Shown: positions 1 to 8,472, counted from the first letter of the stretch. The stretch: 64,000 nt of DNA from Gordonia asplenii (GCF_012933505.1 NZ_JABBNB010000026.1:41361-105360), one strand, 5' to 3'. A program made the numbers and translations. Notes: a model not told the origin generated them from the sequence alone.

Positions 1-772
1 CGTACGACGCGACGTGTACGCGGGTACGCAACCGTGCATGTTGCTCGACGCCGTGACGCACGGCCAGCTCATTCCAATAGCGGTCCAACTCCTCCTGTGG
101 CGCAAAGTAATTCGACCAGTCCGGTTTGGGATCGAAGGACAGTGCATATAGATAGCTGGGCGTGTCGACGCCGCAGCCCGGATAGGTGTTCTCATGCCAG
201 GTGCCGCCGACGGCGTCGTTCTTGTCGATGATCGTGTAGTCGATGCCGGCCTGTCCCAACCGAATCGCCATCGCGAGCCCGGAGATGCCCGCGCCGATGA
301 TGACGACGTGGAACGGCGTCGACGACGCCGCGGCCGGTTCGGAATGTCGTGGTGCGAGGCCCATTTCCTCGGCGACGAGCGGTCCATACTCCGCGCCGAT
401 GGGTTCGGCGAGCATCACCGAGAGGATCCGGGCGACGCGTTCGGGTGCCGGCGGAGCCTCGGGGGCGGCGATGGTTCCGGCCCGCCAGGCGAGTAGCACC
501 TCGCGCGCTTGCGCGCGGATCTGCCCGGCGACGGTGTCGTCGAAGCCGCCGGAGTCGTGGTCGCCGAGATCGGCCGGTGCACTCGGCAGATACGGCGCGC
601 TGATCCACCGGTCGTCGGCGGTGAGCAGTGCCAGCGATCCGAGCAGGATCGGCAGATTGGCGTGTGCGAGGGCCGCGTCGAGCTCGGCGTCGGTGAAGTC
701 GCGCGACGGTGTGAACGCGCCGGCGGGCTGAGCGCCCCACGTGGGATTCGGGAAAGGACTGGACTGTGGCAT
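1..772 (-). CDS. Baeyer-Villiger monooxygenase, HAPMO type, N-terminal part (runs off window)
   Basis: The gene enters from the left edge, so only about the first 257 codons are visible. Residues 1-150 form a helical N-terminal extension with blocks such as IRAQAREVLLAW and EPIGAEYGPLVAEEMG. This resembles the extra domain of 4-hydroxyacetophenone monooxygenase (HAPMO). A FAD-binding GAGISG motif follows at residues 160-165, then the GGTWHENTYPGCGVDTPS block near residue 188 that is typical of class B flavin monooxygenases. Family members use NADPH and O2 to turn ketones into esters or lactones. The gene is divergent from an alpha/beta hydrolase at 839 that could cleave such an ester, and the shared operator at 783-795 lies between them. 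The ATG has no clear ribosome binding site. The substrate is unknown. Confidence 0.85.
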   Translation of the reverse strand, partial: MPQSSPFPNPTWGAQPAGAFTPSRDFTDAELDAALAHANLPILLGSLALLTADDRWISAPYLPSAPADLGDHDSGGFDDTVAGQIRAQAREVLLAWRAGTIAAPEAPPAPERVARILSVMLAEPIGAEYGPLVAEEMGLAPRHSEPAAASSTPFHVVIIGAGISGLAMAIRLGQAGIDYTIIDKNDAVGGTWHENTYPGCGVDTPSYLYALSFDPKPDWSNYFAPQEELDRYWNELAVRHGVEQHARLRTRVHVASY

Positions 773-782
773 ACACGAGACC

Positions 783-795
783 ATACAATGTGTTC
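783..795. promoter_or_regulatory. Shared 13-bp operator, site 1
   Basis: ATACA-ATG-TGTTC lies in the 66-bp divergent gap between the monooxygenase and the hydrolase. Its reverse complement sits in CGTCTGAACAC-at-TGTATG, which matches the site at 20553-20565 upstream of the aldehyde dehydrogenase almost base for base. It is a probable TetR-type repressor site. Confidence 0.6.
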
Positions 796-838
796 AGACG
801 TGGTGTCAATCACACTTTCCTCGGTAGATGGAGTCAAC

Positions 839-1720
839 ATGTTCCTGGCGCTCAGGTCGGCCGTCGCGGCGTCCGCGCGAATCGTCGAGTCACGAATCAC
901 GGTGGGGGACTGCCGGACTCGTATCTTGGAGGTTCCCGGGTCCGGCCCGCTGGTGCTACTGCTGCACGGCTTCGCCGACAGTGCCGACACCTGGCGTGAG
1001 CTGCTTGCCGAGCTCGCCCGGCGCGGACATCGTGCGGTCGCGATCGACCTGCCCGGCTTCGGTCGGGCGAGCGCCGTCGGGCGCGTGGACCTCCTCGCCG
1101 AATACGACGAATTCGTGACCGCGGCGCTCGTGTCGCTGCGTCGCGCCGACGATGCGCCCGCGGTGCTCGTCGGCAACTCGATGGGGGCGACGGTGGCGCT
1201 GCGGGCCGCCGGCGACCGGCCCGACGTCGCAGCGGTGGTGGCGCTCGCGCCGGCCGGGCTCGGCTTCCATCCGGTTCTGCACAAGGCGAGCAACGCGCTC
1301 GACACGCTGGTGCCGGTGCTGCGCGTCGCCTACCACGTGCCCTATCCGGCGATCGGCGTGCGAGTCGCGGTCGCGGGGTACTACCGGGCACGGCTGGCTC
1401 CCGGCCTACGCAACGCGTGGCGATTCGGCTCGCATTTTCACGGCATGGCCGACTTCCGTCGCGTCGGTGCCCTCGGGCGGCGCCTCATGGCCGAGGTCCA
1501 GGCGGGGTGTCTTGACTTCGGGGCTATGTCGGCGCCGGTCACCCTGATCTGGGGGTCGGCCGATCCCGTCTGCGACGTCGCGGGTGCTTCGACGCTGCTC
1601 GACGCCGTGCCCGGTTCCCGCCTGGTCATGCTGCACGGCAGCGGGCATCTCCCGCAGATCGACGCCACCGTCGCTGTCGCCGACGTGCTCGACGGCGTCG
1701 TCGAACAACTGGCCGACTGA
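839..1720 (+). CDS. Alpha/beta hydrolase (esterase-like)
   Basis: This 293-residue alpha/beta hydrolase has an LLLHGF oxyanion loop, nucleophile Ser114 in GNSMG, a probable acid Asp242 in WGSADP and base His270 in GSGHLP. The start at 839 is preceded by an AGATGGAG Shine-Dalgarno-like stretch; an upstream in-frame ATG at 788 overlaps the operator and is less likely. It is divergent from a Baeyer-Villiger monooxygenase and 49 bp upstream of the Rv1683-like fusion. Hydrolysis of the ester or lactone made by the monooxygenase is the simplest role, but this is inferred from position only. Confidence 0.82.
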   Translation: MFLALRSAVAASARIVESRITVGDCRTRILEVPGSGPLVLLLHGFADSADTWRELLAELARRGHRAVAIDLPGFGRASAVGRVDLLAEYDEFVTAALVSLRRADDAPAVLVGNSMGATVALRAAGDRPDVAAVVALAPAGLGFHPVLHKASNALDTLVPVLRVAYHVPYPAIGVRVAVAGYYRARLAPGLRNAWRFGSHFHGMADFRRVGALGRRLMAEVQAGCLDFGAMSAPVTLIWGSADPVCDVAGASTLLDAVPGSRLVMLHGSGHLPQIDATVAVADVLDGVVEQLAD

Positions 1721-1769
1721 TTCATTCATCCACTCCCGCTTGACTTCTCACCACTCAAGGAGCCTTCGT

Positions 1770-4646
1770 ATGTCCACTGACGATCACCCCGGCGACTCCG
1801 GTCCGCTCGCCAAGCTCGGTCACGCCGCGCGTACGGCGGCCAACGTCGTCGAATACGTGCGCTTCGGCGGGCTGGAGACGGGCGAGGAACCGTCGCCCTT
1901 CGACATCGTGATGCGCACGCCCTTGTTGAGTCTGCGGCGCTACTTCGGCGGCGCCGACGCGGCGTCGCGAACGCCGGTGTTGCTGGTCCCACCGCTCATG
2001 CTCAGCGCAGACGTGTGGGACGTGTCGCCGTCGACGAGCGCGGTGGCACTGCTGCATCGGGTCGGGTTGGATCCCTGGGTCGTGGACTTCGGCGATCCCG
2101 CCGCCGAACCGGGCGGTCGGCAACGCAATGTCACCGACCACGTGCTCGCGGTGTCCGACGCGATCACCAAGGTCCGTGAAGTCACCGGCGAGGACGTGCA
2201 CATCGGCGGGTACTCGCAAGGCGGGTTGTTCTGCTACCAGGCCGCGGCGCTGCGTCGAACCGACGGTGTGGCAAGTATTTTCGCGCTCGGCAGCCCGATG
2301 GAGCCGTTGTCGCTGCCCGGCGTCGACCTGCCGGAGGAGGTGTTCGCCGCGATCTCCCGGTTCGGCATCGACGTGCTGTCGAAGACGGGCTTGCCCGGTT
2401 GGGCCGCCGCGAACCTGTTCAGCTGGACCTCGCCCGTCGCGACCGCCAAACAGCGGGTGCAGTACCTGACGGCCCTCGGCGACCGCGAGGCACTCATGCC
2501 GCGCGAGCGTCAGCGTCGATTCCTCGCCGGGGAGGGATGGATCACCTTCCCGGGCCCGGCCATCGCCGAGGTCATGGAGTCGATGACCAACGAACGGTTC
2601 GTGCGCGGTGGGCTGGTGTTCGACGGCCGCGCGGTGACCCTCGCCGACATCACCTGCCCGGTCCTCATCTTCACCGGTCAGTACGACGCCTTCGCTCCGC
2701 CGCGTGCGGTACGCGACGTGGTCAAAGGGCTGCCGTTCGCGCAGGTGTGGGAATGTTCCATTCCCACCGGACATTTCGGCCTCGGCGTCGGGTCGCGTGC
2801 CAACCGGGAGACGTGGCCGACGGTGACCCGCTGGATCGGGTGGGTCGGCGGCGAGGGGGAGCGTCCGGCGAACATCGTCGACGCGCGCAGCGTCGGCGTC
2901 GAGCATTCCGCCGCACCCAGCGTCGGCGCGTGGCGGCAGGTGGTGAACCTCTCGACGGCGGGCGCTCTGGCCGCGCCCGGGTTCGCCAAGGGAATCCTCG
3001 ATCGGGTCGGCGGCACCGTCAGCGATCTGGCGAGTGAAGCAATCGATCAGGTCCCGCGGTTGATGCGCCTGGAACGCGTCGGCCCCGCGACGACGGTCTC
3101 CTACGGTGGGTTGCTCGCCGAATCGCATCGACGCGACCCCGACGCCGTGTGCCTGCTCTATCGCGGGCACGCCTACACCCGAGAGGACATCCGACGCGAG
3201 ATCGACGACCTGGTGCTACGTCTGCTCCACGTGGGTGTCCGGCGCGGCGAACACGTCGGTGTCCTGGTGTCGTCGGGAGCGGTGCTGCTGTCGAGTGCCG
3301 CCGCGTTGAGTCGGATCGGCGCCGTGGCGGTGCTGCTGCGGCCGGACAGCGACACCGCCACCGAGATCCGCCTCGGCCGAACGCGCCGGGTCGTCGTCGA
3401 CGCCGAGAATCTGTACGCGGTCGACGGTACGGGTGTCGCGGTGCACCTGCTCGGCGAAACGAGCGAAGATGCTTGCGGCGCAACGGAACTTTCCGCCGTC
3501 GACGTCGATCGGGTGCGGGTGCCGGGCTGGTACCGTCCGAATCCCGGTCGTGGCCGCGACCTGGGCTTCGTCGTATTCGGCGACAGCGCCGACGGAATCC
3601 GGGCTCTACCGGTGACCAACAGCAAGTGGGCGCTCTCGGCATACGGCGCGGCCTCGGCGGCCGCACTCACCGAGGCGGACACGGTCTATGCGGCCAACCC
3701 GCTCTATCACGCGTCGGGCTTGTTGCTCGCCACGGCGGCGCCGGTCGCCGCGGGCGCCCGGCTCGCGCTGACGGATCGGTTCGACCCACAGCGGTTCTGG
3801 ACCGATGTACGTCAGTACGGCGCAACGGTTGTGCCCTACACCTGGAGCATGCTCTCGCTGCTCGTCGCGCAACCTCGTCGTGCCGAGGAGGAGCATCATC
3901 CGGTCCGACTGTTCGTCGGCTCGGGCATGCCGGTGTCGTTGTGGCACAGCGTCGTCGACCGGTATGCACCGGCGAAGGTGTTGGAGTTCTTCGCACCGGT
4001 CCGCACCGATGCGATCATCGCCGACGTATCCGGCCGCAAGATTGGATCGGTGGGCCGTCCGCTGTCCGGCACCGCCCGCACCGAATTGGCCGCGATCGAT
4101 CCGATCACCGGCCAGGTGCGCCACGACGCGGACGGATACGTCGTGCGCGCCACCCAGAGTGCGCCCGGGCGCCTGCTGGTCGCGGCAGATCGCGGCAGGC
4201 CCGAGTGGGAGGACGCACCGATGAGAGGTGTGTTCGGCCCGCACGACGCTTGGATCGACACCGGTGAAGTCTTCCGCGCCGACGCCGACGGGGATCTCTG
4301 GCCGATGGGGCGGGTTCGCGACGTCGTCGCTCGCGGGCGGATACGGCCGATCCAGATCGAAGACGCGTTGTCGTCGCTTCCGTCGGTGGTCATGGTCGTG
4401 GTGGTCGACGTCGCCGCGTCCGGGCCGATGGTCGCCGCGGTCTGGATGGCCGACGGGGCGACGCTCGACGTCGCGCGAGCGCGAACGGTTCTCCGGGAGC
4501 TGTCCGCAGCCGCGGGCGAGGTGACCGTCGTGGCGGTGGACGATATTCCGTTGACCCGGTGGTATCGGCCGGATATCGCCGCTCTACGACGCGAAATTGT
4601 CTCTCGACTAGAGGGAGACAATCAATCTATACATAGTGTATGGTAA
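1770..4646 (+). CDS. Rv1683-like fusion: PhaC-like alpha/beta hydrolase plus AMP-binding ligase domain
   Basis: The 958-residue protein has two parts. Residues 60-370 are an alpha/beta hydrolase resembling poly(hydroxyalkanoate) synthase or lipase, with Ser149 in GYSQGG, Asp306 in GQYDAF and His335 in TGHFG. PHA synthases have Cys at the nucleophile position, so Ser favours a lipase or acyltransferase. Residues 430-958 resemble acyl-CoA synthetases (NPLYHASGLLLAT, WIDTGEVF, GRVRDVV). The usual TSGTTGxPKG phosphate loop is degenerate here (FGDSADGIRALP), so adenylation may be weak or lost. Length and order match the M. tuberculosis Rv1683 family, annotated as a bifunctional acyl-CoA synthetase/lipase. 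The 3' end contains the operator of the next gene. ATG 1770 follows AAGGAG. Confidence 0.82.
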   Translation: MSTDDHPGDSGPLAKLGHAARTAANVVEYVRFGGLETGEEPSPFDIVMRTPLLSLRRYFGGADAASRTPVLLVPPLMLSADVWDVSPSTSAVALLHRVGLDPWVVDFGDPAAEPGGRQRNVTDHVLAVSDAITKVREVTGEDVHIGGYSQGGLFCYQAAALRRTDGVASIFALGSPMEPLSLPGVDLPEEVFAAISRFGIDVLSKTGLPGWAAANLFSWTSPVATAKQRVQYLTALGDREALMPRERQRRFLAGEGWITFPGPAIAEVMESMTNERFVRGGLVFDGRAVTLADITCPVLIFTGQYDAFAPPRAVRDVVKGLPFAQVWECSIPTGHFGLGVGSRANRETWPTVTRWIGWVGGEGERPANIVDARSVGVEHSAAPSVGAWRQVVNLSTAGALAAPGFAKGILDRVGGTVSDLASEAIDQVPRLMRLERVGPATTVSYGGLLAESHRRDPDAVCLLYRGHAYTREDIRREIDDLVLRLLHVGVRRGEHVGVLVSSGAVLLSSAAALSRIGAVAVLLRPDSDTATEIRLGRTRRVVVDAENLYAVDGTGVAVHLLGETSEDACGATELSAVDVDRVRVPGWYRPNPGRGRDLGFVVFGDSADGIRALPVTNSKWALSAYGAASAAALTEADTVYAANPLYHASGLLLATAAPVAAGARLALTDRFDPQRFWTDVRQYGATVVPYTWSMLSLLVAQPRRAEEEHHPVRLFVGSGMPVSLWHSVVDRYAPAKVLEFFAPVRTDAIIADVSGRKIGSVGRPLSGTARTELAAIDPITGQVRHDADGYVVRATQSAPGRLLVAADRGRPEWEDAPMRGVFGPHDAWIDTGEVFRADADGDLWPMGRVRDVVARGRIRPIQIEDALSSLPSVVMVVVVDVAASGPMVAAVWMADGATLDVARARTVLRELSAAAGEVTVVAVDDIPLTRWYRPDIAALRREIVSRLEGDNQSIHSVW
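4629..4641. promoter_or_regulatory. Shared 13-bp operator, site 2
   Basis: ATACA-TAG-TGTAT has perfect 5-bp arms. It is embedded in the last codons of the preceding gene and ends 9 bp before the acyl-CoA dehydrogenase ATG at 4651. The dehydrogenase pair therefore probably has its own controlled promoter. Confidence 0.65.
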
Positions 4647-4650
4647 TGAG

Positions 4651-5820
4651 ATGACAACAACTCAGATCACCCGGCAGTGGCGCTCGGTATTCGACGCCGA
4701 GCACGAGGAATTCCGGGACAGTTTCCGCAGATTCCTGGATACGCGAGTCGTACCCGACTATCCGAAATGGGAATCAGCGGGAGTGGTGCCGCGGGAATTG
4801 TTCGCGCAAGCGGGATCGCACGGATTCCTCGGTATGGCTATCGGCGAAGAATACGGTGGCGGGGGTGTCGACGATTTCCGATTCAACGCGGTCATCGCCG
4901 AAGAAGTCGCCCATGCCGGCGTGATGTCGTTCGGTCTCAATCTGCACAACGACATCTGCGTCCCGTACTTCCTGCGCTATGGCGACGCCGAGCAGCGTCG
5001 ACGCTGGCTGCCGGGGCTGGCGTCGGGCGAATTGATCGCCGCGATCGCAATGACCGAGCCCGGCACCGGCTCCGACCTCGCCGGCATCACCACGACCGCC
5101 GTGCGCGACGGCGACCACTTCGTCATCAACGGTGCGAAGACCTTCATCTCCAACGGCGTCAACGCAGACGTCGTCATCGTGGCCGCACGCACCGAGTCGA
5201 GGGGCGCGCGACACGGCGGACTGTCGTTGATCGTCGTCGAACGCGACACGCCGGGCTTCTCGCGTGGCCGCAATCTCGACAAGATCGGGATGCACGCGCA
5301 GGACACCGCCGAACTGTTCTTCGACGATGTTCGGGTTCCGGCGGACAATCTGCTCGGCGAGCCGGGTGGCGGGTTCACCGCGCTGGTGTCGAATCTGCCG
5401 CAGGAACGGATGACCATCGCGGTGGCGAGTGCCGCCGCCGCGGTGCGTGCCGTCGAACTCGCGTCGGCGTATGTGACCGAGCGGACGGCGTTCGGGCGGC
5501 CGCTGGCGGCGAACCAGAACACTCGGTTCACACTCGCCGACTGTCATGTGCAGGCCGAAGTGGTGCGGGCGTTCGTCGACGATTGCCTGCGCGCGCATAT
5601 CGCCGGTGAACTCACCGCCGACCGCGCGGCGATGGCCAAACTCGCGGCGACCGAGGTGCAAGGGGTCGTCGTCGACAAATGTCTGCAGATGTTCGGCGGA
5701 TACGGTTATATGGCGGAATTTCCCATTTCGCGGGCATATGTCGACGCGCGAGTGCAGCGCATTTATGGCGGCACCAGCGAAATCATGAAGGAGATCATCG
5801 GAAAGTCAATGGGGATCTGA
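4651..5820 (+). CDS. Acyl-CoA dehydrogenase (FadE17/FadE18-like)
   Basis: This 389-residue FAD-dependent acyl-CoA dehydrogenase has AMTEPGTGSDL, the substrate and flavin block FINGAKTFISNG, FGRPLAANQNTRF and GGYGYMAEFPISR. The MCAD-type catalytic Glu position near the C-terminus is Gly373 (IYGGTSE). The likely base is Glu252 in LPQER, as in isovaleryl- and long-chain acyl-CoA dehydrogenases. ATG 4651 is preferred over an upstream GTG at 4636 that lies inside the operator. It is followed after 3 bp by a second dehydrogenase. In M. tuberculosis an adjacent pair of this kind (fadE17-fadE18) is controlled by Mce3R. The substrate is probably an acyl-CoA made in the same pathway. Confidence 0.88.
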   Translation: MTTTQITRQWRSVFDAEHEEFRDSFRRFLDTRVVPDYPKWESAGVVPRELFAQAGSHGFLGMAIGEEYGGGGVDDFRFNAVIAEEVAHAGVMSFGLNLHNDICVPYFLRYGDAEQRRRWLPGLASGELIAAIAMTEPGTGSDLAGITTTAVRDGDHFVINGAKTFISNGVNADVVIVAARTESRGARHGGLSLIVVERDTPGFSRGRNLDKIGMHAQDTAELFFDDVRVPADNLLGEPGGGFTALVSNLPQERMTIAVASAAAAVRAVELASAYVTERTAFGRPLAANQNTRFTLADCHVQAEVVRAFVDDCLRAHIAGELTADRAAMAKLAATEVQGVVVDKCLQMFGGYGYMAEFPISRAYVDARVQRIYGGTSEIMKEIIGKSMGI

Positions 5821-5823
5821 CAG

Positions 5824-6963
5824 ATGAAACGCACCATATTCGACGTCGAGCACGAGCAGTTCCGCGAGACCGTTCGCGCATTCCTACTGAAAGAAGCGGT
5901 TCCGAACACCGCCGACTGGGAGTCGGCGGGACTGGTTGATCGACGATTCTGGTCGGCCGCGGCAGCACACGGAATGGTCGGCTTCGCCGCTCCCGAGGAA
6001 TTCGGCGGGGCGGGCCTGCGCGATTTCCGGTTCAATGCGGTGATCAACGAGGAAGTCGTTTCCACCGGCGCCGTCGGGGACGGGTTCTCCCTCACTAACG
6101 ACATCGTGCTGCCGTACTACCTGGACATCGCGTCGTCCGATCAGCAGGCCAGGTGGTTGCCCGGAATCACCGCGGGCGACACGGTGATCGCGATCGCGAT
6201 GTCGGAGCCGGGGACCGGCTCCGACATGCGCGCCATCAAGACGACCGCGTCGAAGGTGCCGGGCGGATGGCGTCTCAACGGGGCGAAGACGTTCATTACC
6301 AGCGGCATCCAGGCCGATCTGGTGATCGTCGCCGCCCGTATCCCCGACGCCGACGGCGGGGGATTCGGACTGTTCGTCGTCGCGGCCGGGACCGACGGCT
6401 TCGAGAAGGGACGCAAACTGGAGAAGATCGGGCGCCGGGCGCAAGACACCGCCGAATTGTTCTTCGCCGATGTCTTCGTGCCCGACGCCGACGTGCTCGG
6501 GGAGCCTGGCAAGGGGCTGCACTACATGATGGGAAACCTTGCGCAAGAGCGGCTTTCGATGGCCGTGGTCGCGGTCGCCAGCGTCGAACACGCGGTGCGG
6601 ACCGCCGTCGCCTATGCATCGGAGCGCACCGCCTTCGGCAGACCGATCGGGAGCTTCCAGGCGAATCGATTCACCCTGGCGGAACTGTCGACCAAGGCGA
6701 CGATCGCTCGAGTGTTCGTGGATCGGTGCATCGAGGCGAGCAACTCCGGTGAGCTGACCGCCGCGGAGGCCGCCGGCGCGAAGTTCTGGACCACGGAGCT
6801 GGAGTTCGAGGCGCTCGACGCGTGCCTGCAGATCCACGGCGGGTACGGCTACATGGAAGAATTCGAGGTCGCCCGACGCTGGCGCGACGCCCGGGTGCAG
6901 CGAATCTACGGCGGCACCAACGAAATCATGCGCGAGATAGTCGGTCGATCATTGGGGTTGTGA
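5824..6963 (+). CDS. Acyl-CoA dehydrogenase, second of a pair
   Basis: This 379-residue paralogue of the upstream gene has AMSEPGTGSDM, NGAKTFITSG, FGRPIGSFQANRF and GGYGYMEEFEVARRW. The late catalytic Glu is again replaced (Gly363 in IYGGTNE), leaving Glu242 in LAQER as the probable base. Stop and start of the pair are 3 bp apart, so they are cotranscribed. Paired actinobacterial dehydrogenases of this sort can form heteromeric enzymes acting on bulky acyl-CoAs; whether these two do is an inference. The pair is under operator site 2. Confidence 0.88.
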   Translation: MKRTIFDVEHEQFRETVRAFLLKEAVPNTADWESAGLVDRRFWSAAAAHGMVGFAAPEEFGGAGLRDFRFNAVINEEVVSTGAVGDGFSLTNDIVLPYYLDIASSDQQARWLPGITAGDTVIAIAMSEPGTGSDMRAIKTTASKVPGGWRLNGAKTFITSGIQADLVIVAARIPDADGGGFGLFVVAAGTDGFEKGRKLEKIGRRAQDTAELFFADVFVPDADVLGEPGKGLHYMMGNLAQERLSMAVVAVASVEHAVRTAVAYASERTAFGRPIGSFQANRFTLAELSTKATIARVFVDRCIEASNSGELTAAEAAGAKFWTTELEFEALDACLQIHGGYGYMEEFEVARRWRDARVQRIYGGTNEIMREIVGRSLGL

Positions 6964-7043
6964 GCTGCTTGCGTCGGCCCGTCATAGCCTCGCGCGCGCT
7001 GTACTCTGAGTCTGGAGATGCCGTACGAGAGGAATGGACGCGG

Positions 7044-7544
7044 ATGTCGCCGCTCGACGATGTACTCCTGTCGGCCGCACGCTTACAGGAGCTTGTGCCC
7101 GACGCCGTACTCGTCGGCGGCAACGCCGCAGCCCTCCACGCACACCACCGTGACTCGTTCGACCACGACCACGTCGTCCGTGACCTGGAACATCGCTTCG
7201 GCGCTATCCTCGACGCACTCGAATCAGACCCCGATTGGGTCGTCAACCGTGCTACCCCCGGCAAGATCATCCTCGGCGAACTCGGCGGTATCGAAGCCGG
7301 AGTGCGCCAAATGATCCGAACCGTGCCCCTCGAAGTCGAGGAAGTCCAACTCACCAACGGTGCTACCGTGCGAGTCCCGGGCCCGGACAGTGTCGCCTCT
7401 CAAGTCATGCGCCAATTGAGCGCACCTAGACCGCGAGACTCCCGTACCACCGCCCAGTTGACCAGCTACAAAGGCCTCCGAGCGCCGTGGACCGACTGGA
7501 GCCACGTCGCTGATCAATGTCGCGCCATCGCTGACAAGATGTAG
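7044..7544 (+). CDS. Nucleotidyltransferase, AbiEii-like, apparently internally deleted
   Basis: The 166-residue protein starts with a nucleotidyltransferase core: VGGNAAALHAHHRDSFDHDHVV, where the spaced Asp residues of DHDH would bind metal. GKIILGELGGIEAGVRQ and VEEVQLTNGATVRVP follow. From recall, relatives run on through a central segment of the type ETLRIKxFLxxRRNQxRDYLD before the tail SVASQVMRQL...PRPRDSRTTAQLTSYKGL. Here VRVPGPD joins directly to SVASQVMRQL, as if roughly 60 residues were lost in frame. An 82-residue partner follows after 17 bp, the layout of a type IV toxin-antitoxin-like pair. With the deletion the protein may be inactive. Start 7044 is the only in-frame Met with GAGAGG upstream. 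Confidence 0.7.
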   Translation: MSPLDDVLLSAARLQELVPDAVLVGGNAAALHAHHRDSFDHDHVVRDLEHRFGAILDALESDPDWVVNRATPGKIILGELGGIEAGVRQMIRTVPLEVEEVQLTNGATVRVPGPDSVASQVMRQLSAPRPRDSRTTAQLTSYKGLRAPWTDWSHVADQCRAIADKM

Positions 7545-7561
7545 ACGTAAGGACCACTACG

Positions 7562-7810
7562 ATGCCCGAGCTTCGCTTCCGAAACCTCGATGTCACTCCG
7601 GATGATCCGGTCGATCAATGGGGCTTCGAGGGAATCCTCGCAGCAATCGACCGAGGGTCATTGCGCCACTGGCGACGGATACTCGACGCGCTCGAAGCCG
7701 ATCCGTATGGGCCGGTATCCCGCGACCTCGAACAAGCCATCGACGCAGCCGAAGACGTCGGTGTGCGAGAGCGCATGCGCAGGGCACTCGCCGCCGCGAG
7801 GATCGGCTGA
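7562..7810 (+). CDS. Small partner of AbiEii-like nucleotidyltransferase (antitoxin-like)
   Basis: This acidic 82-residue protein contains DDPVDQWGFEGILAAIDRG, then HWRRILDALEADPYGPVSRDLEQAI. It is 17 bp downstream of the nucleotidyltransferase, with TAAGGA upstream of its ATG. Similar small proteins sit beside such transferases in other actinobacteria (recalled, not searched), so an antitoxin or co-factor role is plausible. It has no signal peptide or membrane segment. It seems intact even though its partner looks shortened. Confidence 0.65.
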   Translation: MPELRFRNLDVTPDDPVDQWGFEGILAAIDRGSLRHWRRILDALEADPYGPVSRDLEQAIDAAEDVGVRERMRRALAAARIG

Positions 7811-7852
7811 CTTGCCGGGACCAAACCGGGCCTCTGCGGTGTTGAGTCATAT

Positions 7853-7915
7853 GCCGCCGAAGTCGGCGGCGTAATAGGCATCGGCCATCCCGCATGGGAG
7901 GGCCCGCAAGGGAGG
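7853..7915 (+). promoter_or_regulatory. Structured leader of msrA
   Basis: Three stems can be read before msrA. Stem 1 is GCCGCCGA-AG-TCGGCGGC (7853-7870), a perfect palindrome. Stem 2 is GGCCATCCC-GCAT-GGGAGGGCC (7883-7904) with one mismatch. Stem 3 is CCC-GCAA-GGG (7903-7912) with a GNRA loop. Stem 3 pairs with part of the GGGAGG ribosome binding site and shares CC with stem 2, so stems 2 and 3 exclude each other. This would allow translational control. No known riboswitch class was recognised. Confidence 0.4.
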
Positions 7916-7921
7916 CGCATC

Positions 7922-8467
7922 ATGACCCACGGAATCAACGACATCGGAGCGATCACCCGGACACCCGGCACCGAGACCGCCGTCCTCGCCGGCGGCTGCT
8001 TCTGGGGTCTGGAGGATCTCATCAGGCGCCAACCCGGCGTGGTGGACACCCGGGTGGGCTACACCGGCGGTGACAACGACCATGCCACCTATCGCAATCA
8101 TCCCGGGCACGCGGAGGCGGTTGAGATCGTGTTCGATCCGAACGAGACGACCTATCGCGACATTCTGGCATTCTTCTTCCAGGTCCACGACCCCACGACG
8201 GAGAACCGCCAGGGCAACGACGTCGGAACCAGCTACCGCTCGGCGATCTTTCCGGTCACCACCGAGCAGGAGGAAATCGCCCGTGACACCATCGCCGACG
8301 TCGACGCTTCGGGGCTGTGGCCGGGCAACGCGGCGACGACGATCGAGGAGATCGGACCGTTCTGGGAGGCCGAGCCCGAGCATCAGGACTACCTGATCAC
8401 CTATCCCAACGGGTACACGTGCCATTTCGTACGCCCGGACTGGGTGCTGCCGAAGCGCAACGGCTGA
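7922..8467 (+). CDS. msrA: Peptide-methionine (S)-S-oxide reductase MsrA
   Basis: This cytosolic 181-residue repair enzyme reduces methionine-S-sulfoxide in proteins and free methionine, recycled by thioredoxin. The catalytic Cys26 lies in AGGCFWGLED. VGYTGG, HAEAVEI, FFQVHDPT and GTSYRSAIF complete the family signature. ATG 7922 follows GGGAGG at 7910-7915. It is convergent with the cyclase gene, 5 bp apart. It probably has its own promoter and the structured leader described above. Confidence 0.95.
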   Translation: MTHGINDIGAITRTPGTETAVLAGGCFWGLEDLIRRQPGVVDTRVGYTGGDNDHATYRNHPGHAEAVEIVFDPNETTYRDILAFFFQVHDPTTENRQGNDVGTSYRSAIFPVTTEQEEIARDTIADVDASGLWPGNAATTIEEIGPFWEAEPEHQDYLITYPNGYTCHFVRPDWVLPKRNG

Positions 8468-8472
8468 ATAGA

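Noticed and set aside
1755..3170. Antisense open frame over the Rv1683-like gene
   Set aside because: Composition is typical of a shadow frame; the plus-strand protein has clear catalytic motifs.
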